Assembly: GCA_907165275.2 (NCBI GenBank)
Contig: OU015664.1
Location: 10,936,001-11,000,000, forward strand
Length of the DNA stretch: 64,000 nucleotides
Source of the DNA: Zygaena filipendulae
Lineage: Eukaryota > Arthropoda > Insecta > Lepidoptera > Zygaenidae
Direction of reading: 5' to 3'
Positions 33,319 through 43,972 of the stretch are shown here, one piece after another. Numbering within the stretch: position 1 is the stretch's first letter; each line of letters begins with the position of its first letter. The notes under the pieces are model-generated. The model was given only the letters and a program-made list of their open reading frames with translations, ran no database searches and was not told the origin of the DNA. A program made the position numbers and the translations under genes.

Positions 33319-33510
33319 AATGTACAGTAAATATTTTTTAGACAATGAAAAAAAATCAAACGAGTAAAGTATGTAGCCACCACTAGTATTAGTTAAGCTG
33401 ATTATATAGGTATAAACGAGATGTACAGTAAAATTTTTTTTGACAGGGAAAAAAATAAATCAAGCAAGTAAAGCATGTAGCCACCACTAGTATTAGGTAA
33501 GCGTATGCTA
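33319..33510. repeat. Tandem ~103-bp duplication in the LTR element interior
   Basis: ATGTACAGTAAA ... GTAGCCACCACTAGTATTAG occurs at 33319 and again at 33421 with small differences. Confidence 0.7.
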
Positions 33511-34051
33511 TGCACAAACTACTAAGAGATACTACCGTAGGTATGCTAAGCTGCTTTTACAATGTTTCGACAACTACACTATACGGTACGGTGTTTAAAA
33601 TGTTTAGATCTACCTACTTCAATTGATAATAATAAATAGACCAGTAAAATAAAAAAATCAAAAAAACGGAACTAAGGAAATATAGATTGCGAACTGTTGC
33701 GAAAATACCTATGTATTTGTAATGATAATAAAAGTTAATAAGTAATATTGATGTAAGAAAAAAAATTGTTTAGGTATCTAGTTGTTGGAAAATATTACGC
33801 AACAATTACAATCACAATTGGCACAATCAAAATAAGCGTTAGTATAAAATTCAGCATAAAAATACGAAGCAAAAAAAAAACAAGTATAGGTAGGTAAGCG
33901 TAACGGTTTTATTTTAATGAATAGGTAAGTACGTACCAGTTCGCTGTGTAGGTAGCATCGACACCGCCTCGTTCACAATTAGGTTTTTCGCGCTGGGCTA
34001 GCTGCTAAAGCACTAAAATAAATACCTAGAACGAACCTGGAAGGACAATAA

Positions 34052-34069
34052 CCACGTTAAAGGGCGCCA
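34052..34069 (-). other. Primer binding site-like sequence
   Basis: Minus strand TGGCGCCCTTTAACGTGG, one base after the 5' LTR. TGGCGCCC is shared by many Lys-tRNA-type primer sites; three extra T separate it from AACGTGG. Confidence 0.5.
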
Positions 34070-34070
34070 C

Positions 34071-34879
34071 TGTCGCGCTTACTTTGAAGGAACGGTACGG
34101 AAGAAAAGGTCCGATGGATTGGCGACTGATTATTATTTATTGCCTTCCCGGCCCGTTCCCGGTAGATAGGTACAAGTAGGTACAATTAGCGACACTGGCC
34201 TCAGCGGTAAGTGGTAGGTGGCTCGTAGATGGTGACGACGCTGGTGCCGCGGCGGCTGCTGTAGGCAGCGGCTGGAGTACGCCTGGAGTAGTCCAGGAGT
34301 AGGGCTGGTAGGTGCCTGGAGTCTCGGCGGTAGATGGTAGGTGCCTGGAATGCGCCGGGGTAGTCCGGGGGTAGGGCTGGTAGGTGCCTGGAACCTGGAG
34401 CGAGGGCTTCGGTTACCATCAGCAAGTCCGTAGCTGGCTGCCTTTCCACCCCGTGAGAACCAGCGGTCGCAAGGTAGTAGCGATAGTGCTTTAGTAGGAA
34501 TTGCAGCCAGCCAGACTAGATTAAGCGAGAAGCAGCTTAGTAGTGTGAATGTGAATGAGAACTCACCCTAGAGGGTCATCAGCACTAGCACGTTTAGTAG
34601 GTACCGCGCGGTAGATGCGCAGTACCATTAGACAGCACAAATTAGTATGTGCGGTAGGCGCACATTTAAACGCACGTTAGAAAAGATTGGCCGCAACACG
34701 TACCCGCGTGTAGCGCGGTGCACGTGCAGCGGCCGTCTGTCAAGGCGTCGAGTGCCACAGGTCGGCTACTCGCCGTTAACCGGCACGGGTGCGCGGGAGG
34801 GGAATCTTTAGAGATTCACGATGCGCAGCGTGCAATAAAAATAGGTTTTATCTTCCGAATGTGAGTCTGCAACGTTACA
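34071..34879 (-). repeat. 5' LTR of the non-autonomous element
   Basis: No difference from 32027-32835 found on a base by base reading. Confidence 0.9.
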
Positions 34880-34883
34880 ACCT

Positions 34884-35660
34884 ATGTATGCATCAGTATA
34901 TAACTGTATACCTAAAATTATAAATCAAAATTAAATAATCATTGCTTACTTTTACTCGCATCGCAACAGAATAAATGAAAAAAAAAAAAAAAACATACAT
35001 ACAATCGAACATAGAACCTCCTCCTTTTTGGAAGTCGGTTAAAAACTCACTGATAATTAAAAAAAAAAATAGAGAACTACTTACCTAAACTCCCTCGTGA
35101 AGTTCAGGCGAATAAATCTGCAGGGAATTGTTACTACTTCAACTATAAAAATCAAACTGTATAAAGGCTATTCTCAGAAAGCGAGCGAGCTTAGTTTTTC
35201 TTTTATTTATATACTCTATTTTTTCATGTTTATAATGTCGTTTTAACTTTTTTCATTACCTATATTTTCTTTTGTATTTCTTTTCTTTTGTTTTTTTTTC
35301 TGCGCTTCTTAAAGTTGTATATCTGCCGAAAAACACTATTAGGACACAATTTATACTTCACTTTTGTTTACTTGTAAATAAGAAAAAAATAAGCAAAAGA
35401 TTGTTGATCTAAGTAGGTAAGGTAGTGGAACAAGTTTTCGAACTTCAAAACTTTAAATGTCAACCACATCGAAGCGGACGGTCCCCAGACCCCAGCTGCT
35501 ATATTATTCAGCTTATTTTCCACAGATCCGTGCACACGCCATCCACCTATATAACTGTTTTGAGAACTCCATCTGCAGTCAAACTTAATGTTTGCATCGG
35601 CCGATGACGCAAAGTTGCAAACCGCAGTAAGTATATGTATATACGTACTTATAAATACCT
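34884..35660. other. Spacer with CCGACTTCC motif
   Basis: GAACCTCCTCCTTTTTGGAAGTCGGTTAAAAA at 35012-35043 next to an A-run of 16. Rest unassigned. Confidence 0.4.
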
Positions 35661-35746
35661 ACAATGTGTTAATGAATTGACTGAAAACTAGAAAGTAGTT
35701 TGTTCAGAATCGACTTCCGAATCGGTTTAATATAGGTTATATAATA

Positions 35747-36078
35747 GGGATGTGGACTACTTTTCAAAATCAAAATTCTAATTAGTCCGTCAGTTAGAAA
35801 ATAAAAAAACAATAGACACGTATTTTTTGCTTTTTCAAATAAATTAAATATACAGAGATAAAGCGCATTAAAGTTTAGGGTGAGCGGGTCGTAACGTCAC
35901 TAACCCGTAAAACCGCCATACAAACTGTCCGAATAGTGACGTCACGCCAAATTTCAACTCAATGTATCGCCGTTATTTTTTGATTACGTAAAAAAAGAAA
36001 AAATACTTAATTTTTAAATTAATAATTTTTTAGTAATCTACAAGACGGACTAAAAATTAAAAATTAGTCCACATGCCC
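35747..36078 (+). mobile_element. Family A MITE, copy 6
   Basis: GGGATGTGGACTACTTTTC ... TAGTCCACATGCCC, nested in B. One TGACGTCA intact, the other TAACGTCA. Confidence 0.85.
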
Positions 36079-36270
36079 ATTTTCATTTTTACTAGCCCAT
36101 GTCTAAATTATTTATAATGCAATATTTAGCGCGTACGCCGCCGCCTGTAGCAAAAAAATTCGAATCGGTTATTAACACGTAGGCGCGGGCGTAGCGCTTG
36201 AAATTTCGTAGATAGGTCACCTCCAAACTAATTTCGACATAATTTAATTTAATCATAATTATTATTGTTT

Positions 36271-37056
36271 TTGTTTTGCTACTAAACTACGTCAAAACTC
36301 CCATTAAACCATATAATGCTGGTGAACTGGAATATGTTAACGAATATACATACTTAGGCCAAATAATATCTCCTACAGACATCACAACAAGAGAAGTTCA
36401 AAATAGAATAAACCTAGGATGGAAGAGATACTGGGCTCTAAAAGATGTAATGAAAAACTCGGATATACCAATTGAAGAGAAGAAAAAAATATTTAATACA
36501 TGCATCCTACCAAGCATGACCTACGGATGTCAGACATGGAGTTGTACAAAGAAAAATTTCAAATCACTGGAAACTTGCCAACACAGAATGGAAAGAAGCA
36601 TACTCAACATCAAATTAAAAGACAAAATTAGGTTAAAAACTATCAGAAAACGAACCAAGATTATAGATATAAAATACCAAATCAAACGACTCAAATGGAA
36701 ATGGGCAGGACACCTATCAAGAAGTATGACAGAAAAATGGACGAACGAAGTCACGGAATGGTGCCCTAGATATAAAAAGAGAAGTAAAGGCAGACAGTTT
36801 CGAAGGTGGGAGGATGATATTAAGGAGGTGGCAGGACCATGTTGGATGAGGATAGCAAGGGATAGATTGTTGTGGAGAACACTTGGGGAGGCCTATGCCA
36901 AGGAGCAAGACAATCTCGGAACCGGTGTCTAGTACAAATAATAACATTAATTAATACGTTGCTTTCATAAACAACCATATTGAATATTAGTAATACACAA
37001 GTAATATATAATATGAAATGTAACATATAAGATTGTTAATAAAGGCTTTTATTATT
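36271..37056 (+). mobile_element. 5'-truncated RTE-clade LINE
   Basis: Holds the C-terminal part of the RTE reverse transcriptase frame, a ~120-base 3' UTR and an (ATT)n tail. Family B sequence ATTATTATTGTTT is on both sides (36258-36270 and about 37057-37069), giving a ~13-bp duplication that merges with the tail. Confidence 0.85.
36276..36932 (+). pseudogene. RTE LINE reverse transcriptase, C-terminal 218 codons
   Basis: Open to its TAG. Opens inside the frame at EYVNEYTYLGQIIS, then GWKRYWALKDVM, FNTCILPSMTYGCQTWS, ERSILNIKLKDKI, LKWKWAGHLSR, GRQFRRWEDDIKEVAG, WMRIARDR. This run is diagnostic for the region after the catalytic core of RTE-clade elements. Endonuclease and catalytic domain are missing, so it cannot act alone. 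Few signs of decay: a fairly young insertion. Confidence 0.92.
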
Positions 37057-37121
37057 ATTATTATTGTTTATTTTTTTAAATGGGGTGTATCAGGTTTTTG
37101 ATTAATTCATTAACACGTTGT

Positions 37122-37579
37122 ATATGTATAATGTAGGACTATAGGTATATACCGGAGCATCTGTTTGTGGCGTGTTTTTCTTTTCCATTAATGCCTTTTA
37201 AGATATTTCATATAATAAGAAACCAAAAATTCGATACCAACGTAAAATAAAGTATTTAATTACATACATTTTGTAAAAAAAATATTTTTATTAAAAACCG
37301 CCTTTTGTGCTTTAACAAAGTAACATTCTATTTATTTCATCGTCGTAAGATTTTTGTGAAGATCCGATTTTTTAGATTATAGAATGGAATAGAATAAAAT
37401 TCATTTTATACCAAAAAACAAATACGAAATTGGGGCTTAAACTAATGAAGATTAAACAATGGTCCTCCTCCTTTTTTATTTAGCAGTCGGTTAACAATGG
37501 CTACCGCTCAGCATATACCGTGGAACTAATCCAACGATGCTGATTTTTAAGCAACCGTAACAAGAGAGATGGTTAAAAT
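37122..37579. other. Spacer with a LINE tail
   Basis: Minus-strand LINE end GGTATAAAATGAATTTTATTCTATTCC at about 37383-37415, and a decayed CTCCTCCTTTTTTATTTAGCAGTCGG near 37462. Confidence 0.45.
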
Positions 37580-37659
37580 TCAAAATTTAAATGTCTATTT
37601 ATAATGAAATTAACAGCTTTTCACTAAATGCATATAAAAGTAGAACGCTACTTACATTT

Positions 37660-37848
37660 TTTTTCTCTCTGTCTGTCCGTCTGTATGTTCCGGCTAATCT
37701 CTGAAATGGCTGGAGCGATTTTAACGGGACTTTCACTGACAGATAACTGATGTTATAAGAAGTAACGTAGGCTACGTTTATTTTAGAAAAAAATTGTTCC
37801 TGCGGGAATTCCGAAACTCACGCGGGAGAAATCGCGGGGCACAGCTAG
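37660..37848 (+). mobile_element. Helitron-like element Hel-26 (second subtype)
   Basis: CTGTCTGTCCGTCTGTATGTTCCGGC ... CTCACGCGGGAGAAATCGCGGGGCACAGCTAG|T. Confidence 0.7.
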
Positions 37849-39123
37849 TCTTACTATAAAATACCTTTACACTTGACCAAGTTCAATATATTATAGTTAC
37901 TAGTTATAGTAGTGTAAGTGTTAGCACGGGTTAGAAGTTGGAGCAATCAACACCCTTATCTGTAACGAGTGGGTACGATATTTACCCGCTTACCTATGTA
38001 GCAAAGATCCCTAAATTACGGTCCACACAGCGCAGAGTTTTGGGTTAATTGCTCCGTTATACTGCGTACTGTGGACACTCGTTCAGATGTCGTGTGGTTT
38101 CTGGCGTAAGTAGTTTGAGAAATGTTGTCGATCCAACATTGGCTTGAAGTATAAGATGAAGAGAAGAAAGGACGCTGTTTAATTAAAAATTACGATCATC
38201 GTGAAGTCCTATTTATTTTCTCAAGTGATTGCCTACTGAAATTTTCAATTATCGATGGTTAGTTTAAAGAAAATGAAGCAAAATACAGCATTTTAAGTCG
38301 TTGCTGTCATATTACTTTACTCCATGCTTTTAAAGTATTCAAATTTCGAATTTTATTTTTTTTCTCTCTTAAAAACCCGTTCCGTGCTCAGGTTAAACAA
38401 AATGACTGCTGACAGGTGGCTGAGCAACGAACGCTTGTTCTCTTCACGACTCCCTACCGGAAAGAACCATTTAGGGTCTGTACTGTTTTTCATTCGCCAA
38501 ATAAACTTCATCTGAAGAAAATTTTTACATTTTAACGTCACAAAAACTGTCAAAACTTCAAAATCGTTATTCGTCAGATAAAGTTAAAGCGAAACACAGT
38601 GGCGTTTCTTGGCTTCTCGGCCTTAGCTTCTCGGCTGTCATTATTGTGTCGTGTAGCAAGACAAATTGTCAAGATTGTCAACCGCACAGCCGGCAAGTTC
38701 GTGTGTTGAGAAAAGAATAAATACATATTTCATTTCGCCTCGCGACATCTTGCCTTTTGTATTCAAATCTTGGAAGTGATACGTCCTTGACATGTGCACA
38801 CATCGCATAAACCTTAATATAAGAGACGCACTGGTTTCCGAGTATGGATCAGTCTGGATGCTGGGAATTAGTACTGCTTGGCTAGTAGATATACTTTCTA
38901 TAGTAAAAAGCAATTGAATCTACTTATCCCTGTTATTTCAAATGCTAAAGTAACTCTATCTGTCTGTCTGTCTGTTACGCGTTCAAACCATAACGGCTCA
39001 GCCGATCATCGCGAAGTTTTGCTTACGTTTTCAGAGGTAGAAAAAAAGGACACGGTAGATGTGAATACGTTCATACGCACTGTATTGGAGAATATTATTT
39101 TGTGGAACGTGTCTGACACACTC
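37849..39123. other. Spacer, mostly unassigned
   Basis: Contains GGCTTCTCGGCCTTAGCTTCTCGGC at 38611 (see rejected) and, at 38945-39015, a Helitron-like 5' half (TCTGTCTGTCTGTTACGCGTTC, GCCGATCATCGCGAAGTTTTG). 39060-39123 matches the right end of family E. Confidence 0.4.
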
Positions 39124-39235
39124 ACCGCCGCACTCAGAGTCGACTTTAAAACAAAACTGCCGCAAACAGAGACGTTCAGTAAATTAATGTTAATTGGCAT
39201 TTAACTAATTAAGTTAAATATGCAGTATAAACGGA
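39124..39235 (+). mobile_element. Family D fragment joined to family E ends
   Basis: GCCGCACTCAGAGTCGACTTTAAAACAAAACTGCCGC ... TTGGCATTTAACTAATTAAG, left flank ACGTGTCTGACACACTCA and right flank AAACGGACCTT as in family E. The family D piece appears to sit inside an E remnant. Confidence 0.6.
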
Positions 39236-39744
39236 CCTTACTACTGTTACATGATAAACACAGCTCAATGTATTTGACGAGCGCTATAAATTTCACATAA
39301 TTAAAAAAACTATTAACTGAATATTACAATCTAAATATTCCTATACATCAACCAATTAAATCAGCCTCGATTCTCTGATCGCTGAGATTTCGAGATTATA
39401 ATATTTATAACTACTTACAAAAACACTATACTGTGCTAATGGCAGCCATAAGTTTACTTCAAACTAGAAAAATAGAAACGAGATATAAAAACATAATATT
39501 ATGAACTGCCAACGTATTTCAAAGAATAAAATTTATATTCGTCTAGGTGGAGGATTTCTTAGAATTTTATCATGAAAGATGTAGATACTTATTCACGCAT
39601 GAAAAGAAATCAGACGTTGCTTGAGTATTGTGCTGATCTGTATGCGAGAAATATACACAAGCAAGTTCAATCGTTGAATCGGGATATTGGTCTTTTCGTT
39701 AAACCGTTATTTATAAAATATTTCTCAAACCATCTATTCTAATA
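39236..39744. other. Spacer, nothing recognised
   Basis: AT-rich, no supported feature. Confidence 0.4.
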
Positions 39745-39967
39745 CTAATTGTACCCCGCGGTTTCACCCGCGTTAATTTCAAAGTTCCGGGATAAAAAGT
39801 ACCCTATGTGTTAATCTGATGCATAAGCTATATTGTTGTAAAATTTCATTTAAATCCATCCAGTAGTTTTTGCGTGAAAGAGTAACAAACATCCATCCAT
39901 AACATCCATCCATAACATCCATCCATACATTCTTACAAACTTTCGCGTTTATAATATTAGTATAGGA
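39745..39967 (-). mobile_element. Helitron-like element Hel-27
   Basis: 3' tip changed to CTAA; hairpin GCGGTTTCACCCGC intact; CATCCATAA repeated three times near the 5' end; 5' end TCCTATACTAATATTATAAA. Confidence 0.75.
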
Positions 39968-40224
39968 AGTAGGATTACAAAGAAGTAAGTAGGTAGTTTG
40001 TGAATTTGATATTTACAAGTTATTTTTATAAGTTTGGATGTTGAGGTAGTCTCTCGAAATATTAAACTGTCTGTAAAAATTATTTTATTGATAGAAAGCT
40101 ATATTATCCATACGTTCGAGTATGAGCGTTTCAAAATAGTATTCTCAATTAAAAAAAGTAACAATCATATCTATTGTCTAATTATTTTCTAAAGTGTTTC
40201 ACTTAAAAGAAATTCATAGGAGAA

Positions 40225-40282
40225 CTAGCCGCTCCTCGCGGTTTCACATGCGTTAATTTCGGAGATCCCGCGAGAATTCTGT
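40225..40282 (-). mobile_element. Helitron-like 3' fragment Hel-28
   Basis: CTAGCCGCTCCTCGCGGTTTCACATGCG in plus view; breaks off at GAGAATTCTGTGC. Confidence 0.55.
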
Positions 40283-40510
40283 GCTATACTGAAATGAACG
40301 CAGCCCCACTGAACGCTTCCATAGTGCAGAACCTATCCCGCTCACTTATCTGTCTCTCCCTCTCTTGCGCTTAGCGACTAACCACGTAACAATGTATGAT
40401 TGTGTTTTGTGAATTAAATGCCTATTAATTAATTAGAGTGTTATTTACAAGATACAACAGTAGGTTTATACTCTTCTGTACTCTTGGCAACGTAGAGCAT
40501 TCAAAATTTA

Positions 40511-40697
40511 ATGAAGTTTCACCCGTGGTAATTTCGGAGTCCCCGCGGGAATTCCGGGATAAAAAGTACCCTATGTCCTTCTCTGTACCCCTGACAACGT
40601 GCATACCAAATTTCATCAGAATCCGTTCAGCCGTTTTTGCGTGGTCGAGTAACAAACATCCAAACATCCACACTTTCACATTTATAATATTAGTAGA
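40511..40697 (-). mobile_element. Helitron-like element Hel-29, 3' tip missing
   Basis: From AAGTTTCACCCGTGGTAATTTCGG to TTATAATATTAGTAGA. The last ~15 bases of the element are absent. Confidence 0.7.
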
Positions 40698-41000
40698 ATA
40701 AATGGCCATACAAATTACAAAACAAGAAAAGGGACAGACACCCGGGGGCTTATTTAAGGAACCGTGTGCCCCACTTTTAGTTCTTCCCCAATACATCACG
40801 CCGATAGCTGAACTTCCCAAACTTATTAGACCAAAAAAGCTGACATGTGACGCACGGCCCATAAATTTCTTCACCGCTTTGATGGCCGCTTGATTTATAG
40901 CTTTTTGTTTATTAGGTTAGGTTTTTCACTGAAAAGAAAAAGTATTTAGACGAGTGTGTTTGGCGGGAACCAATGGTGTCGGGTTTTTTTGTAGTTTAAA

Positions 41001-41700
41001 GAAGTTTATTTATTTATTTATTTATTCTTCTTGCACAAAATAGTACAAATGGCGAACTTAATGCCTTGCGGCATTCTTTGACAGTTAACCATTGGGTTGA
41101 CAGAGAGATAAAAGGAACGGGGTGTGCAACCTACGGAAAAAACGAAAATAAATAAAAATAATAGTATTAAAAACTAAAAACTGTTATAAACTAAGACATA
41201 AAAAAGGACTGAATATAGAGATAATTAATATATAAATATTACACAGCATAAAATACGTACTTAAATATTAAGGTATTATATAAATATACATAAATATATA
41301 TAAGTAAATATACACACACACACACACACACAGATATCACACACACCAAAAGGATTTCCAGAAACATTTAATAATAGGGATATCTAACTTAATACATAAT
41401 AGTTGAAAAGGTGGGAGAGTTCCGAACGACTGCAGGTTTTAAATGGCCACTCCTGGCAAGCCACCGGACTCTAAGAAATAATTTCGCACTCTATATTTGC
41501 ATATGAATTTGTCAGGGTATTTACGCAGCTCTAAGGGCAAGCTGTTTCAGAGTCGCACAGCAGTGAGAGCGAAAGATTTTGAGATGAACCCAGTACGATG
41601 GGAACGAATGCAGAGGAGAAGGTTGTTAGAGGAACGTAGTGGCTGTGAATGAATGAGTATCTGAAAGAAATTTGAATTGAGATTTTAAATATTCGGGACA
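41001..41700 (-). mobile_element. 5'-truncated LINE, jockey/CR1-type end, (AAAT)n tail
   Basis: On the minus strand the frame ends at TAA 41439-41441, followed by ~400 bases of 3' UTR and GTGCAAGAAG(AATA)n. Upstream edge approximate. (CA)10 lies at 41312-41331 in the UTR. Confidence 0.7.
41439..41640 (-). pseudogene. LINE ORF2 C-terminus with a stop in the LWNSLP motif
   Basis: Reads SKSFALTAVRL, stop, NSLPLELRKYPDKFICKYRV, then LESGGLPGVAI. The motif F..TAVRLWNSLP near the C-terminus is common in non-LTR reverse transcriptases of the jockey/CR1/L2 kind. The expected TGG is TGA here. Confidence 0.75.
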
Positions 41701-42114
41701 GTGTGGATCGTATAAAGAAAAGGGTTTATGGAGTCATTAACTGAAAATTTTCAAACTAAGTATAAGGTATGCTAATAAAAATAGATTCATTGTAACTTGA
41801 CGCTGTCTAAATGCACTGTATGCAAAAGATTGTAACAGATAGAAATGGTAGGTGTTATCTATGTACTAGTCTTTGCTGTGACGAAATTGTGAGCGTCTTT
41901 GCAAGAATTTCATTTAAGCTGAACGTATCTATCGGAGTGCATCACTGTAATTCATTCTGTTATTAAAATGTCTTCGAAGATCAAAGATAGTTCGAAGAAA
42001 AACTAGTGGCTAGCGACGGACAATACTTTGAACATTGAATGTAAAACCGATTTTTCGCAATAAAGCTTTAATTTAAAAAAAAAATCGTAAGAACTTATTT
42101 ATACTCTCAGAATA

Positions 42115-42357
42115 GACGAGCTGTCCCACGCGGTTTCACCCGCGATAATTTCGAAATTCCCGCGGAATTGTTCCATACAAACTTTGCAACCCCTTTTCAT
42201 CCCCTTAAGGGTAGAATTTTCAAAAAAATTTTCTTATCGGATGCCTACGTCATACAAAAAACCATACCTTTAAAGTTTCAGATCTCTACGACCAGCGGTT
42301 TAGGCTGTGCGTTGATCCATCAGTCATTCAGGACAAAGCAGTTCATATATTATGTAT
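42115..42357 (-). mobile_element. Helitron-like element Hel-30 (third subtype)
   Basis: Plus view GAGCTGTCCCACGCGGTTTCACCCGCG ... CCCCTTTTCATCCCCTTAAG ... GACCAGCGGTTTAGGCTGTGCG ... TATGTATAGA|T. Inverse copy at 48.2 kb. Confidence 0.7.
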
Positions 42358-42562
42358 AGATAGATCATTACGAGTATTAACACTATATTCGGTATTTTGT
42401 TTCACGCATTCTCAACACATTTCACATTTCTATACAGTCTCTTCCGTCATTTTGCTCTTTTTCTGCTGTCAATTTTGAGTTCGTTTTTTCGATCATCCAA
42501 TTATAGTTATCTGTTTTTAAATTGTGTTCCCTAAAATTTTTTTGTTATTGTTTTTGTTAATT

Positions 42563-42660
42563 CAATACTCAAATCATTTATTCAAATTAGGCCCATAATG
42601 TGGCTCTTTTTGACGTCAATAAAATTACAGTTTACAGTAGACAGCACCCAAATTTTTAGT
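42563..42660 (-). mobile_element. LINE 3' end fragment
   Basis: AGCCACATTATGGGCCTAATTTGAATAAATGATTTGAGTA on the minus strand (read in pieces). Same 3' end at 60.17-60.24 kb. Confidence 0.6.
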
Positions 42661-43046
42661 TTATAAAGCGTTAAGAGATATTCCCTTCGCACCCACCGGT
42701 GGATGGATAGAAAAAAGTAATTTAATAATATCATTAATGAATAAAAAACAAAGAGGAAAAGAAAAAAATGACTACGAAATGTGGGCGCTATATCTTCATA
42801 TCTAATTACAATTTTCCACAGCGTAATAATTGAAGAATCATAGCTTCGCAATCACCCAAAGGCCCTTAGCAAATTAGTCAGAACTCAGAACCCATTGTAA
42901 CACTGAAAAGAACAATCGTGGCAGCTCCAAAATAGTATAATGGATACGTGACGTGGGTGCGACGCGCGTTGAGCTCTAACGATATTGGACATGGAACAAA
43001 ACCCACGCTATATCTACAACCTACCTTTAAACAAGCAATTCTATAT
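42661..43046. other. Spacer, nothing recognised
   Basis: No supported feature. Confidence 0.4.
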
Positions 43047-43765
43047 ACAACGTGTTAATTAATTAACTGAAAACCTGATACACGCCATTTAAAAAAATTG
43101 ACAATAATATGATTAAAATATATTTTATGTCGAAGAAATTTAAACTTTAAAAGTTATTCAACATTAGTTTGGAGGTGACCTATTTACGAAATTCCAAGCG
43201 CTACGCCCGCACCTCAGATCGAATAAAAACTAAAGACGGAACGTCTCGAACAACGAAGTGAAGCCGGTTGCGTATGCATGTGGTGATTAGGAAAGTGTAT
43301 GGGTTTGCTAAGTTTACTTACCTACTGATGTTATGTGATTCCATGCTGTTTTTTTATTTTTTGACGTGTGATTGACCCGTTGACGACACAATATGGCATT
43401 TTACGTAATTGTTGCGTCACCTCCATTAGCGGGAGAAGCTCAAACTAAAATGTATGGTGTCTTTTTCTTGTAAGTGTGTGTGTGTGTTTCTGTGTACGTG
43501 CACGGCGTGGTGTCTTTTTCTGGGCTTCACTTGTTTGTTCTACGCGTTCCGTCTTTGGTTTTATTTGGTCTGAGGCCCGCGCCTACCGGTTCGATTTTTT
43601 TCGCTACGGGCGGCGTACGCGCCAAATATTGTATTATAAATAATTTAGACATGGGCTAGTAAAAATTAAAAAATATAACCTATATTATAACATAGTGCGA
43701 TCGATTCGCTTGTCGATTCTGAGCAAACTACTTTCTAGTTTTCAGTTAATTCATTAACACGTTGT
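43047..43765 (-). mobile_element. Family B MITE, copy 4, split by family L
   Basis: Inverse orientation to copies 1-3. Tips ACAACGTGTTAATTAATTAA and TTAATTCATTAACACGTTGT, TA flanks. Confidence 0.85.
43212..43575. mobile_element. Family L MITE nested in B
   Basis: Ends CCTCAGATCGAATAAAAACT and (complement) CCTCAGACCAAATAAAACCA with AAAGACGGAACG further in; ~50-bp inverted repeats. Duplication CCCGCA/CCCGCG at 43206-43211 and 43576-43581 matches the unbroken B sequence GCCCGCGCCTACC. Carries (GT)7 near 43473. Confidence 0.75.
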
Positions 43766-43794
43766 ATATATACATATGTATATTATATTATATT

Positions 43795-43832
43795 CTAGAT
43801 TTAACGCGGGTGAAACCGCCGGAAACATCTAT
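43795..43832 (+). mobile_element. Helitron-like 3' fragment
   Basis: TTTAACGCGGGTGAAACCGCCGGAAACATCTA, nothing upstream. Confidence 0.5.
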
Positions 43833-43972
43833 TAAGCAGATGAGAATACTTGATGTGTGCTAATCTTCTCTTGATTTCTAGTAAATGTTGTAAAAGAACC
43901 TCTACAGGGTGTTACTGAAAGATCGAGGAGAACGTGTGGTTAAATAATATACGCAAATAACAGTTCACTTAC

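Larger units (their letters stand above)
32027..34879 (-). mobile_element. Non-autonomous LTR retrotransposon with identical LTRs
   Basis: Two 809-bp LTRs (32027-32835 and 34071-34879) that I read as identical, flanked by an exact 4-bp duplication ACCT (32023-32026 and 34880-34883). Orientation is minus: PBS-like TGGCGCCC follows the 34071 LTR and a GAGGGGGTAC purine tract precedes the 32835 LTR. The 1235-bp interior has no coding frame of note. Identical LTRs mean a very recent insertion. PBS, tract and TGT...ACA ends suggest Ty3/Gypsy or BEL type; without pol this stays open. Confidence 0.92.
35661..37121 (+). mobile_element. Family B MITE, copy 6, carrying two insertions
   Basis: Left tip ACAATGTGTTAATGAATTGA, right tip TTAACACGTTGT, TA on both sides. 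The ~350-bp MITE is spread over 1.46 kb because family A and an RTE LINE sit in it. Confidence 0.85.
13899..43972 (-). other. Globin intron 1 (phase 2, ~30 kb)
   Basis: Donor GTAAGTGA at 43965-43972, acceptor CCACAG at 13899. The phase and position fit the conserved globin intron B12.2. It holds at least six copies of family A, about twenty Helitron-like copies, LINE fragments, a complete LTR element and a large palindrome. No other host gene is seen inside it. Confidence 0.9.

Noticed and set aside
38611..38640. U2 snRNA-like GCTTCTCGGCCTTAG
   Set aside because: Only the first ~14 bases resemble the 5' end of U2; no branch-site pairing region or Sm site follows.
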